This document shows positions 7,872-15,600 of a DNA stretch of 23,133 nt, piece by piece. Source of the DNA: Ruminococcus sp. UBA6407 (GTDB lineage: Bacteria > Bacillota > Clostridia > Oscillospirales > Ruminococcaceae); the NCBI GenBank assembly GCA_002438605.1, contig DJPR01000026.1, positions 58,941 through 82,073 of the forward strand. Direction: 5' to 3'. A model generated the notes under the pieces. The model ran no database searches. It was not told the DNA's origin and saw only the letters and a list, made by a program, of their open reading frames with translations. The position numbers and the translations under genes were made by a program. The first letter of the stretch is position 1, and every line of letters starts with the position of its first letter.

Positions 7872-9125
7872 TTAGTCAGAAAACTTTTTAAGACATATTG
7901 TTGCATTGTGGCCGCCGAAGCCGAGTGAGTTTGAAAGAGCTGCCTTGACTTCCTGTTCTATATTTCCGCCGCCGCACACATTGAGGTCACATTCTTCGTC
8001 CTTTACTTTATATCCGACAGTTTTGTGAATGAATCCTTCTGCAATTGTTTTAGCAGTAACAATTGCTTCAACAGCACCTGCAGCACCGAGAAGATGACCT
8101 ATCATTGATTTTGTTGAATTAACTTTTACATTATAAGCCTCATCACCAAAAGCATTTTTTATGGCAGTTGTTTCATATTTATCATTCAGACCTGTAGATG
8201 TTCCGTGAGCATTTATATAATTAACCTCAGAAGGTGTAACGCCTGCTTCCTGCATAGCAAGAGTCATAGCCATTCCTGCTGCCAGACCGTCAGGTGCAGG
8301 AGAGGTCATATGGTACCCGTCACAGGTTGCACCATATCCTGCTATTTCAGCATAAATTTTAGCACCTCTTGCCTTGGCGTGTTCATATTCCTCAAGGACG
8401 AGCATGCCGCAGCCCTCACCGAGTACAAAACCATTTCTTTCCTTATCAAAAGGTATAGAGGCTCTTTCAAGATTATCACTTTTTGTAAGAGCTTTCATAT
8501 TTGCAAATCCGCCGAGTGTAAATTCATTAATGGTACTTTCAGTACCTCCGCAAAGGCAGACATCAAGATAGCCGTCCTTTATTTTTCTGAATGCTTCACC
8601 TATGGCATGAGTTGAAGATGCACAGGCTGTAACGGTTGTGTAGTTAGCTCCCTTGAAACCTGTTTTCATTGATACAGTACCTGCTGCCATATTTCCAATC
8701 ATCATAGGAACGTAGAATACGGACATTCTTCCCGGACCTTTTTCAAGATACTTGCTGTGCTGTTCAAGAGTAAGACCTATACCGCCTATTCCGCAGCCCA
8801 TTATAACGCCTGCTCTGTAAGGGTCAATATCCTTGAAATCAGAACCGCAGTCATCAAGCGACTCTCTTGCCGCAGCAACGGCAAACTTTGTAAATCTGTC
8901 CATTTTTCTGCTTTCTTTTTTATCAAAGCAGCCGGGCTTGTCATAATATTCAGTTTCATCAAAATCTCTTACAATTCCGGCTATTTTGACACCTGTACGT
9001 TCTGTATCAAATGAGTCGATAAAAGAAAATCCTATTTTATTAGCTTTAATGCTGTTCCAAAAATCTGTCACATTTGCTGCGAGTGGATTAATTGTGCCAA
9101 GTCCTGTTATAACTACTCTTTTCAT
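7872..9125 (-). CDS. fabF: 3-oxoacyl-ACP synthase II (FabF)
   Basis: This 417-residue condensing enzyme extends acyl-ACP with malonyl-ACP. The Cys-His-His triad is clear: Cys168 in VTACASST, His307 in NAHGTST and His344 in MIGHLLGAAG, with Lys339 beside it. It is of ordinary length. As the only KAS I/II enzyme in the window it probably does all elongation rounds after FabH. It follows fabG by 18 bp and precedes accB by 23 bp. Confidence 0.97.
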   Translation of the reverse strand: MKRVVITGLGTINPLAANVTDFWNSIKANKIGFSFIDSFDTERTGVKIAGIVRDFDETEYYDKPGCFDKKESRKMDRFTKFAVAAARESLDDCGSDFKDIDPYRAGVIMGCGIGGIGLTLEQHSKYLEKGPGRMSVFYVPMMIGNMAAGTVSMKTGFKGANYTTVTACASSTHAIGEAFRKIKDGYLDVCLCGGTESTINEFTLGGFANMKALTKSDNLERASIPFDKERNGFVLGEGCGMLVLEEYEHAKARGAKIYAEIAGYGATCDGYHMTSPAPDGLAAGMAMTLAMQEAGVTPSEVNYINAHGTSTGLNDKYETTAIKNAFGDEAYNVKVNSTKSMIGHLLGAAGAVEAIVTAKTIAEGFIHKTVGYKVKDEECDLNVCGGGNIEQEVKAALSNSLGFGGHNATICLKKFSD

Positions 9126-9143
9126 TAAATTTTAAATTCCTTT

Positions 9144-9884
9144 CTACATTGAAAGTCCGCCTGAAATTTCAATTACCTGTCCTGTAACATAGCTTGCATC
9201 TGGTGAAGCAAGGAATGAAACAACTCCTGCGATTTCGTCAACCTGACCGTATCTTTTCATTGCGATCATATTCAGGATAGCTTTTTTCTGGTCATCGGAA
9301 AGTGCGTCAGTCATAGGTGTCTGGATAAATCCCGGAGCAACAGCGTTGCAGGTAATATTTCTTGAACCAAATTCTTTTGCAGCAGTTTTGGTCATGCCTA
9401 TAACGGCAGCCTTTGAAGCTGAATAATTAAACTGTCCTGCATTTCCGTAAAGACCTGCAACAGAGGAAAGGTTGATAACTCTGCCGCTGCGCTGTTTCAT
9501 CATTACGGAGCATACTGTTTTCATCATATTGAATACGCTTTTCTGATTTACTGCAATAACAGCGTCATAATTCTCTTCGCTCATTCTTGCAAGCAGACCG
9601 TCTTTAGTGATGCCCGCATTGTTAACAAGGACATCAATAGTACCGAACTCCGCTTTAACAGCCTTGACCATTTGTTCACACTGGTCATACTTTGAAACGT
9701 CAGCAGCAAAGCAGACAGCTTTAACGCCGAATTCAGCACATTCCTCTGCAACCTTTTCAGCATTTGCCTTGTCATTTTCACTTGGATAATGATTTACAGC
9801 AATGTCAAAGCCGTCCTTTGCAAGTCTTTTTGCTATGCATGCACCTATTCCCTGAGATGCACCTGTAATAATTGCTGTTGCCAT
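9144..9884 (-). CDS. fabG: 3-oxoacyl-ACP reductase FabG
   Basis: This 246-residue short-chain dehydrogenase reduces 3-oxoacyl-ACP with NADPH. The nucleotide motif GASQGIG is at residues 8-14, NNAG at 88-91, and the catalytic residues are Ser141, Tyr154 and Lys158 (YSASK). Its ATG directly abuts the fabK stop codon, with an AAGGAGG site inside the end of fabK, so the two reductases are translationally linked. The operon setting makes FabG much more likely than another short-chain dehydrogenase. Confidence 0.96.
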   Translation of the reverse strand: MATAIITGASQGIGACIAKRLAKDGFDIAVNHYPSENDKANAEKVAEECAEFGVKAVCFAADVSKYDQCEQMVKAVKAEFGTIDVLVNNAGITKDGLLARMSEENYDAVIAVNQKSVFNMMKTVCSVMMKQRSGRVINLSSVAGLYGNAGQFNYSASKAAVIGMTKTAAKEFGSRNITCNAVAPGFIQTPMTDALSDDQKKAILNMIAMKRYGQVDEIAGVVSFLASPDASYVTGQVIEISGGLSM

Positions 9885-10823
9885 TTATTTGTCCTCCTTG
9901 CAATTCAGTAATTTTTCAGCCTGAGCAAACATTTCCTCAATAATATCCTTGCATGACTTAACTTCGTTTACCATTCCTGCGATAAGTCCGCAAAGGAAAG
10001 AGCCTTCTTCAAGGTTTCCGTCCTGAACAGCCTTTCTCAGCGAACCGAGAGTGATATTTTCAAATTCTTCAGGAGTAATTGCGCCTTTCATTTCATCTGC
10101 CGCAAGTCTTTTTACGAATTTTGTTCTGACATTTCTGCATGGGTGACCTGTTGTTCTTCCTGTAACTATATTATCCGTATCCTTTGCGTTAACAACAAGT
10201 TCCTTAAAGGTAGGATGAATCTGACATTCTTCTGAAGCAAGGAAACGTGTTCCGACCTGAACACCCTCTGCACCAAGCATAAATGAAGCCGCAATACCTC
10301 TGCCGTCAGCAATACCGCCTGCTGCAATTACAGGAATTTCAACAGCATCGGCAACCTGCGGAACAAGACACATTGTAGTGTTTTCGCCTATATGTCCGCC
10401 TGATTCCGTACCCTCTGCAACAACAGCGTCAGCACCTGCCTTTTCCATACGTCTTGCAAGAGCAACGGAGGGGATTACAGGAATAACCTTAATTCCTGCT
10501 TCTTTCCATGCAGGAATATATTTTCCCGGATTTCCTGCACCTGTTGTTACAACTGAAATTTTTTCATCTATTACAAGCTGAGCCAGATCCTCGGCATTCG
10601 GACTCATAAGCATGATATTTACACCGAAAGGCTTATCTGTAAGCTCCTTGCATTTTCTTATCTGATCTCTTAAATAGTCAATAGGAGCAGAGCCGCCTGC
10701 AATAAGGCCGATACCTCCTGCATTTGAAACAGCGGAAGCGAGAGTGCTTTCAGCAATCCAAGCCATGCCGCCCTGAATAATAGGATATTTACAGCCTAAA
10801 AGTTTGGTGATTCTTGTTTCCAT
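9885..10823 (-). CDS. fabK: FMN-dependent enoyl-ACP reductase FabK
   Basis: This 312-residue TIM-barrel flavoenzyme carries out the last reduction of each elongation round, trans-2-enoyl-ACP to acyl-ACP. The N-terminus PIIQGGMAWIAE (14-25) and the SGGHIGE segment with His144, the position of the catalytic histidine in Streptococcus FabK, are both present. A related nitronate monooxygenase has the same fold, but the fab operon position and His144 support FabK. No fabI or fabL is seen, so this may be the main enoyl reductase; FabK enzymes are known to be insensitive to triclosan. It lies 52 bp after fabH, with GAAAGGAG before its ATG. Confidence 0.95.
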   Translation of the reverse strand: METRITKLLGCKYPIIQGGMAWIAESTLASAVSNAGGIGLIAGGSAPIDYLRDQIRKCKELTDKPFGVNIMLMSPNAEDLAQLVIDEKISVVTTGAGNPGKYIPAWKEAGIKVIPVIPSVALARRMEKAGADAVVAEGTESGGHIGENTTMCLVPQVADAVEIPVIAAGGIADGRGIAASFMLGAEGVQVGTRFLASEECQIHPTFKELVVNAKDTDNIVTGRTTGHPCRNVRTKFVKRLAADEMKGAITPEEFENITLGSLRKAVQDGNLEEGSFLCGLIAGMVNEVKSCKDIIEEMFAQAEKLLNCKEDK

Positions 10824-10875
10824 TAAATTTCTCCTTTCACATGTTTTCAGATGTTATTTGCCTTAAGAACAGGTT

Positions 10876-11862
10876 CTAATATTCCATGATAACAGCACCT
10901 GTGGTAAGGCCTGCACCAAAGCCTACCAGACACAGCTTATCGCCGCTTTTGATTTTATTTTGCTCCAAAGCCGTATCAAGTGCAATCGGAATGGACGCAC
11001 TTGACGTATTTCCGTATTTATCAAGAGTTATGAACATTTTATCCATAGAAACATTCAGGGCTTTGGCAGCGGTTTCAATAATTCTTTGATTTGCCTGATG
11101 AGGAATAATAATATCAATATCATCAGTTGTAAGTCCAAGCTTTTCGGCAGCCTTTGTAAGTGCATTGGGCAGAGCCTTAACGGCAAATCTGTAAACTTCC
11201 TTGCCATTCTGATAAATGGAGTGCATCTTGCTGCCTTCAAATTTATCATCAAAATCAGATTCAACGGCAAACTGTTTGTTTGCATTTACTGAACGTGCAA
11301 AAAGAGCTCTTGCTCCTGTTCCGTCAGAGCTTAAATAGCTGGAGTAAATTGTACTGCTGCGTGTAATAACTGCTGCACCTGCACCGTCACCGAAAAGTAT
11401 GCATGTACTTCTGTCACTGAAATCAATTATTCTTGAAAGATTTTCTGATGCTGCAATAAGAATATGATTTATACTGCTGTCTGTTTCAAGAAAGCGTCTT
11501 GCAGTATCAACCGCATAAACAAATCCGGAGCAAGCTGCATTCAGGTCAAAAGCCACAGCATTTGAAGCTCCGAGTTCACCTTGAATTATACTTGCCATAG
11601 CGGGAGTATGAAAATCGCTTGAAACTGTACAGCCGATTATCATGTCTATATCAAGCGGAGATAATCCTGCCTTTTCAATTGCTTTTTCGGACGCTTTCAG
11701 TCCCATGTACCATGTAGGTTCCCAGCCTGAAATATGTCTTTCAGCAATACCGGTTCTGGATCTTATCCATTCATCGTTGGTGTCGAGGAATTTTGAGAGG
11801 TCATCGTTTGTAATTGTCTGATCCGGTATATAGCGACCGGTTCCGAGGAATTTTATTCCCAT
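10876..11862 (-). CDS. fabH: 3-oxoacyl-ACP synthase III (FabH)
   Basis: This 328-residue enzyme starts fatty acid synthesis by condensing a short acyl-CoA with malonyl-ACP. The triad is Cys111 (NAACSGF), His255 (IIPHQANQR) and Asn285 (YGNTSSAS). I chose the ATG at 11862 (MGIKFLGTGRYIP) because AAAGGAG lies 8 bases upstream and the family begins there. A longer in-frame version from a TTG at 11922 lacks such a site. It is the first gene of the long fab/acc operon and faces fabD across the shared control region. Confidence 0.96.
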   Translation of the reverse strand: MGIKFLGTGRYIPDQTITNDDLSKFLDTNDEWIRSRTGIAERHISGWEPTWYMGLKASEKAIEKAGLSPLDIDMIIGCTVSSDFHTPAMASIIQGELGASNAVAFDLNAACSGFVYAVDTARRFLETDSSINHILIAASENLSRIIDFSDRSTCILFGDGAGAAVITRSSTIYSSYLSSDGTGARALFARSVNANKQFAVESDFDDKFEGSKMHSIYQNGKEVYRFAVKALPNALTKAAEKLGLTTDDIDIIIPHQANQRIIETAAKALNVSMDKMFITLDKYGNTSSASIPIALDTALEQNKIKSGDKLCLVGFGAGLTTGAVIMEY

Positions 11863-11941
11863 AAAAATCTCCTTTAATATTAATTTCAATATGTCCGAAA
11901 AAATCATATTGTAATCTTTCAAATAATGTGGTATATTAATT

Positions 11942-11970
11942 ATAATATTGGTTTTTAATTAAGGTTTCAA
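11942..11970 (-). promoter_or_regulatory. Predicted promoter of the fabH-acpP operon
   Basis: On the minus strand TTGAAA (11965-11970), a 17-base spacer and TATTAT (11942-11947). The predicted transcript starts near 11935, leaving a leader of about 70 bases before fabH. The -35 lies inside one of the repeated 14-mers, so a protein bound there would block initiation. Confidence 0.65.
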
Positions 11971-11972
11971 AT
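11959..11972. promoter_or_regulatory. Operator-like site 1 over the fabH promoter -35
   Basis: TTAAGGTTTCAAAT, read on plus, matches site 2 at 13 of 14 positions. Read on minus it is an imperfect inverted repeat, TTTGA-AACC-TTAAT. It resembles the TTTGA/TCAAA half-sites known for FabT, but the spacing and second half differ, so the regulator is uncertain. Confidence 0.5.
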
Positions 11973-12019
11973 TCTATTTTAATCTATTTTAAAGTTTTTT
12001 GCAATGTAATCTTGTCACT

Positions 12020-12033
12020 TTAAGGTATCAAAT
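12020..12033. promoter_or_regulatory. Operator-like site 2 on the fabD side
   Basis: TTAAGGTATCAAAT is the second copy of the 14-mer, in the same orientation and 61 bp from site 1, close to six helical turns. On minus it reads TTTGA-TACC-TTAAA. Its position suits control of fabD or looping with site 1. Confidence 0.5.
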
Positions 12034-12128
12034 CAAAAATATCGGCATTTTTCACAAAAATGCATGTTGGTTTTTGTTTGTATAGACCAAGCATTTATAC
12101 ATTGCCTACAGAAAAGGAGTATAATTTT

Positions 12129-13037
12129 ATGGTAATTTCACTATTTTCAGGTCAGGGTTCACAGTATTGCGGTATGGGAAAGGATATTGCAGAAGCAAAT
12201 CCTGAGCTTTTGGCTATGTATGATAAAGCGTCCGATATTATCGGCAGGGACTTGAAGCGTATCTGCTTTGAAGCAGAGGCTGAGGAACTTAATCAGACAA
12301 TTAATTCACAGCCTGCGATTATGATAACCTCTCTTGCATGTCTTGAAGCTGCAAAGAAAAAAGGATTTGAATTTTCGGGTGCAGCAGGTCATTCATTGGG
12401 CGAATATGCTGCAATGACAGCGTCAGGAGTTATTTCATTTGAGGACGGTTTCCGTCTTATCAAGGCAAGAGCTGAGGCAATGGATAAGGCTGCTAAAGAA
12501 AACAGCGGCTCTATGGCAGCAGTTTTAAAGCTTGAACCTGAAAAAATTGAGGAGGTTTGCAGTACAATTGACGGATATGTAGTTCCTGTCAACTATAATT
12601 CTCCTCAGCAGACTGTAATTGCAGGTGAAACCAAGGCGGTAGAGTCTGCAATGGAAAAGCTTGCGGAGCTTGGCGGACGTGTAAAGCTGCTTAATGTTGC
12701 AAGCGGATTTCATTCAAAGCTTATGGAAACAGCAGCCAAGGAATTTTATGAAACAGCAAAAACAATAACATACAAAAAAACTGAGATTAAATATTACAGC
12801 AACCTTACAGGTGCAGAACTGACGGATTTTTCTGATATGGCAGATATTCTTGCAAAGCACATTGTATCTCCTGTACGCTTTACATCTGAGCTTGCGGCAA
12901 TGGCTGCGGACGGATTTGACACATTTGTTGAATTCGGGCCTAATAAAGTTCTTACAGGACTTGTAAAGAAAACATTTAAAGGCGTAAAGGCTTTCAACAT
13001 TGAGAACTGTAAAAATCTGGAGGAGGCTTTTTCATAA
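12129..13037 (+). CDS. fabD: Malonyl-CoA:ACP transacylase FabD
   Basis: This 302-residue enzyme moves malonyl from CoA to ACP, feeding both condensing enzymes. It has GQGSQ at residues 8-12, the nucleophile Ser89 in GHSLGE, and His195 in SGFHSKLM. I chose the ATG at 12129 (MVISLFSGQGSQ) for its AAAAGGAG site; an in-frame ATG at 12060 has no such site and adds a tail foreign to the family. It is the only fatty acid synthesis gene of the cluster on the plus strand, and its stop overlaps the aroE start by one base, tying it to shikimate genes. Confidence 0.96.
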   Translation: MVISLFSGQGSQYCGMGKDIAEANPELLAMYDKASDIIGRDLKRICFEAEAEELNQTINSQPAIMITSLACLEAAKKKGFEFSGAAGHSLGEYAAMTASGVISFEDGFRLIKARAEAMDKAAKENSGSMAAVLKLEPEKIEEVCSTIDGYVVPVNYNSPQQTVIAGETKAVESAMEKLAELGGRVKLLNVASGFHSKLMETAAKEFYETAKTITYKKTEIKYYSNLTGAELTDFSDMADILAKHIVSPVRFTSELAAMAADGFDTFVEFGPNKVLTGLVKKTFKGVKAFNIENCKNLEEAFS

Positions 13038-13873
13038 TGAAAAATTATACATTAATCGGTCATCCGCTGGGACATTCAATGTCACCGCTTATTCATAATG
13101 AACTTTTCAAGCTCAAGGGACGTGACTGCATATATAATTTAACAGATATTGCTCCCGAAAAGCTTTCCGAATGCGGAGAATTTCTTCGCAGATTCAGCGG
13201 CTTCAACATTACAATACCGCATAAGGTAAATGTTATAAAACTCATAGACGAGCTTGCGGAAAGTGCGAAAAGATATAAATCCGTAAACTGTGTTGACTGC
13301 AAGGACGGCAGACTTATAGGCTACAATACGGATTGTGACGGTTTTCTTCTTTCAACAAAGGAGTTTCCGCTTGATAAAAATGTACTGCTTATAGGCTGCG
13401 GCGGAGTCGGAAGAATGATGGCAATAGAGGTTGCACTTCATGGAGGAAATCTTACAATAGGAATAATTCCGGAAGCTGCGGATATGGCTGAAAAGCTGAA
13501 AGCTGAAATCATAAATATCGTTCCGGATACAAGTGTTGAAATATCACTTATTTCGGAGCTTAAAGGCGGATTTGACGTAATAATAAATGCATCTCCTGTC
13601 GGAATGTATCCAAAGGTTCAGGCGTGTCCTGTTTCGGACGAAATAATTTCATCATGCAGCTATGTCTTTGACGCTGTTTACAATCCTGTTGAAACTCAGC
13701 TTATAAAAAAGGCTGTATCTATGGGAAAGACGGCAGTCGGCGGTGCGGCAATGCTTGTGTATCAGGCAGTTAAGGCACATGAGATATGGGACGGAGATTT
13801 TTATACAGATGAGGAAGTGAACCGTATCATAAAAGCGGTTGAAGAAAAGGTTAGGCAAGGTGAAGTAAAATGA
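13037..13873 (+). CDS. aroE: Shikimate dehydrogenase
   Basis: This 278-residue enzyme reduces 3-dehydroshikimate to shikimate with NADPH in chorismate synthesis. It has GHPLGHSMSP (residues 8-17) with the two substrate-binding serines, catalytic Lys63 in IPHKVN, Asn84 and Asp99 in the substrate site, and the cofactor loop GCGGVG at 120-125. The ATG overlaps the fabD stop (TAATG), and AGGAGG lies within the end of fabD. The next gene overlaps it by ATGA. A quinate dehydrogenase role is possible but less likely beside aroK. Confidence 0.95.
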   Translation: MKNYTLIGHPLGHSMSPLIHNELFKLKGRDCIYNLTDIAPEKLSECGEFLRRFSGFNITIPHKVNVIKLIDELAESAKRYKSVNCVDCKDGRLIGYNTDCDGFLLSTKEFPLDKNVLLIGCGGVGRMMAIEVALHGGNLTIGIIPEAADMAEKLKAEIINIVPDTSVEISLISELKGGFDVIINASPVGMYPKVQACPVSDEIISSCSYVFDAVYNPVETQLIKKAVSMGKTAVGGAAMLVYQAVKAHEIWDGDFYTDEEVNRIIKAVEEKVRQGEVK

Positions 13874-14361
13874 CTGTTTTTCTCTGCGGATTTATGGGGT
13901 GCGGAAAGTCTACCACAGGAAAAATCTTAGCAAAAAATCTTGGACTTTCCTACATTGATTCCGATGAATTCATTGTGGAACAAGAGGGTATGACAATACC
14001 TGAAATCTTTGAAAAAAAGGGCGAACCTTATTTCCGAAAGGTAGAGGCGGAAGTTATTAAGAGCTTATGCGGAAAAAATGCCGTAGTATCATGCGGCGGC
14101 GGAGCAATGCTGAACTCGGATACGGCAGCTTATGCAAGAGAAAACGGCTGTGTTGTGTTCATGGACGTTCCGTTTGAAAGCTGTTATGAGAGAATAAAGG
14201 GTGACTCTAATCGTCCTATCGTGATCAACAGCACTCCTGAGGAGCTTAAACAGCTTTACTTCAAGCGCTACCCGATATACAGGCAAAATGCGACAATAAG
14301 GGCAGAATGTCTGTCAACGCCGCTTAATTCTGCGGAGATTATCAAAAATTTGCTGTCATAA
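13870..14361 (+). CDS. aroK: Shikimate kinase
   Basis: This 163-residue kinase phosphorylates shikimate, the step after AroE. The P-loop GFMGCGKST is at residues 7-15, DSDEFI supplies the Mg/shikimate aspartates, FRKVEAEV follows, and CGGGAML is the conserved substrate loop. The length is typical. It overlaps aroE by four bases (ATGA), indicating coupling. AroE and AroK together give two consecutive steps; the rest of the chorismate pathway is not in the window. Confidence 0.95.
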   Translation: MTVFLCGFMGCGKSTTGKILAKNLGLSYIDSDEFIVEQEGMTIPEIFEKKGEPYFRKVEAEVIKSLCGKNAVVSCGGGAMLNSDTAAYARENGCVVFMDVPFESCYERIKGDSNRPIVINSTPEELKQLYFKRYPIYRQNATIRAECLSTPLNSAEIIKNLLS

Positions 14362-14383
14362 TGTCTGTGAAAGGGAGAATTTA

Positions 14384-15550
14384 ATGGTAATATATAATGC
14401 CGTAATTTATACTATGGAGTCGGAAAAGCCGATAGAAAACGGCTGTATTGAAACAGAAAACGGGAAAATCACGAAAATATACAGCGGTATGCCGAAGATA
14501 ATCGGCAGAGATGATTACAATGCAGAGGGACTTGCTGTTTATCCGGGGTTTATTGATGCCCATACACATCTTGGGATAATTGAAAACGGTATCGACTTTG
14601 AGGGCGATGACTGCAATGAAGCCACTGACCCGTTTACACCTCAGATGCGTTCTGTGGACGGCATAAATCCGTTTGACAAATGCTTTGAGGAGGCATATGC
14701 AAGAGGAATAACAACAGCAGCGTCAAGTCCGGGCAGTGCAAATGCCTGCGGCGGAGATATATCCGCTGTAAAAACATATGGCAGACGAATTGACGATATG
14801 CTCATTAAAACAGTGGGAATAAAATTTGCTTTGGGTGAAAATCCGAAAAATGTCTATAACGGAAAGGACGAAACTCCGATTACAAGAATGGCTATAGCTG
14901 CCCTTATTCGTGAGGGCCTTAGCAAAGCAAAGCGTTATCTTGAAGATACAGAGGCTTATAATGATGATAAGGAAAACCTTGATCCGCCTGAATACGATAT
15001 AAAATCAGAGGCACTTCTTCCTCTTTTCAGGCACGAAATGAAAGCCTTTTTTCATTGTCACAGAGCAGATGATATTTGTACGGCAATAAGAATTTCAAAG
15101 GAATTTGACTTGGACTGCGTTATAATTCATGCTACAGAGGGCTATCTGATTTCGGACATTATTGCAGGTGAAAATGTAACTGTAATATGCGGACCTGTAA
15201 TATGTGACCGCTGTAAGCCTGAAATGAAAGGACTGGATATAAAAAATGCGACTGTCATGCAGAATGAGGGAGTAAAGCTTTCTATTTGCACAGACCACCC
15301 TGTCATACCTGTTCAATATCTCCCGATTTCAGCACAAACTGCTCAAAAAGGCGGACTTCCGTATTATGAAGCATTAAAGAGCCTTACGGTAAATGCAGCG
15401 GAAATTCTCGGCATAGGTGATGAGGTCGGTACGATATCAGTTGGCAAATCGGCAGATTTACAGTTTTATCCTTTGAATATGTGTCCTCTTGACCTTATGG
15501 CAGAACCTGTAATGGTAATGATAGACGGCAGGATAGTTAAGACAAAATAG
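14384..15550 (+). CDS. Metal-dependent amidohydrolase, imidazolonepropionase-like, substrate unknown
   Basis: This 388-residue amidohydrolase-superfamily enzyme has the metal ligands expected: His60 and His62 in FIDAHTHLGI, His224 and His226 in FFHCHRAD, His249 in IIHATEG, and Asp304 in CTDHPV. The C-terminal GTISVGKSADLQFY is typical for the metal-dependent imidazolonepropionase-like group. No histidine-degradation genes are nearby, so calling it HutI is not justified. It lies 22 bp after aroK with a GAAAGGGAG site and shares its direction, but a weak hairpin with a T run follows it. Confidence 0.85.
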   Translation: MVIYNAVIYTMESEKPIENGCIETENGKITKIYSGMPKIIGRDDYNAEGLAVYPGFIDAHTHLGIIENGIDFEGDDCNEATDPFTPQMRSVDGINPFDKCFEEAYARGITTAASSPGSANACGGDISAVKTYGRRIDDMLIKTVGIKFALGENPKNVYNGKDETPITRMAIAALIREGLSKAKRYLEDTEAYNDDKENLDPPEYDIKSEALLPLFRHEMKAFFHCHRADDICTAIRISKEFDLDCVIIHATEGYLISDIIAGENVTVICGPVICDRCKPEMKGLDIKNATVMQNEGVKLSICTDHPVIPVQYLPISAQTAQKGGLPYYEALKSLTVNAAEILGIGDEVGTISVGKSADLQFYPLNMCPLDLMAEPVMVMIDGRIVKTK

Positions 15551-15557
15551 AAACAGC

Positions 15558-15581
15558 AAAGAATTTCAACGATTCTTTTTT
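15558..15581 (+). terminator. Weak terminator-like hairpin between amidohydrolase and fumarase genes
   Basis: AAAGAAT, a 7-base loop, and ATTCTTT followed by TTT. The stem is AT-rich, so it may only partly stop transcription coming from the fabD-aroEK side. Confidence 0.4.
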
Positions 15582-15600
15582 GAGAAAGACGGTGTTTAAA

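Larger units (their letters stand above)
11863..12128. promoter_or_regulatory. Divergent fabH/fabD control region
   Basis: This 266-bp AT-rich gap separates the oppositely transcribed fabH operon and the fabD operon. It contains a predicted fabH promoter, two near-identical 14-mers, and an AAAAGGAG site at about 12113-12120 for fabD. I could not find a convincing fabD promoter; TTGTCA at 12012-12017 is a possible -35, but its -10 at 12035-12040 (AAAAAT) is poor. Confidence 0.7.

Noticed and set aside
11863..11922. Extended N-terminus of FabH from a TTG
   Set aside because: The family begins at the MGIKFLGTGRYIP start, which has AAAGGAG in front; the TTG has none.
12060..12128. Extended N-terminus of FabD from an upstream ATG
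   Set aside because: It has no ribosome binding site, adds residues foreign to the family, and includes the AAAAGGAG site used by the ATG at 12129.
11863..12128. FapR-type operator in the fab control region
   Set aside because: The typical TTAGTACC-type inverted repeat of FapR was looked for and is not present.
14384..15550. Calling the amidohydrolase HutI (imidazolonepropionase)
   Set aside because: Fold and ligands fit the superfamily only; no hutH, hutU or hutG lies nearby and several related activities share these motifs.
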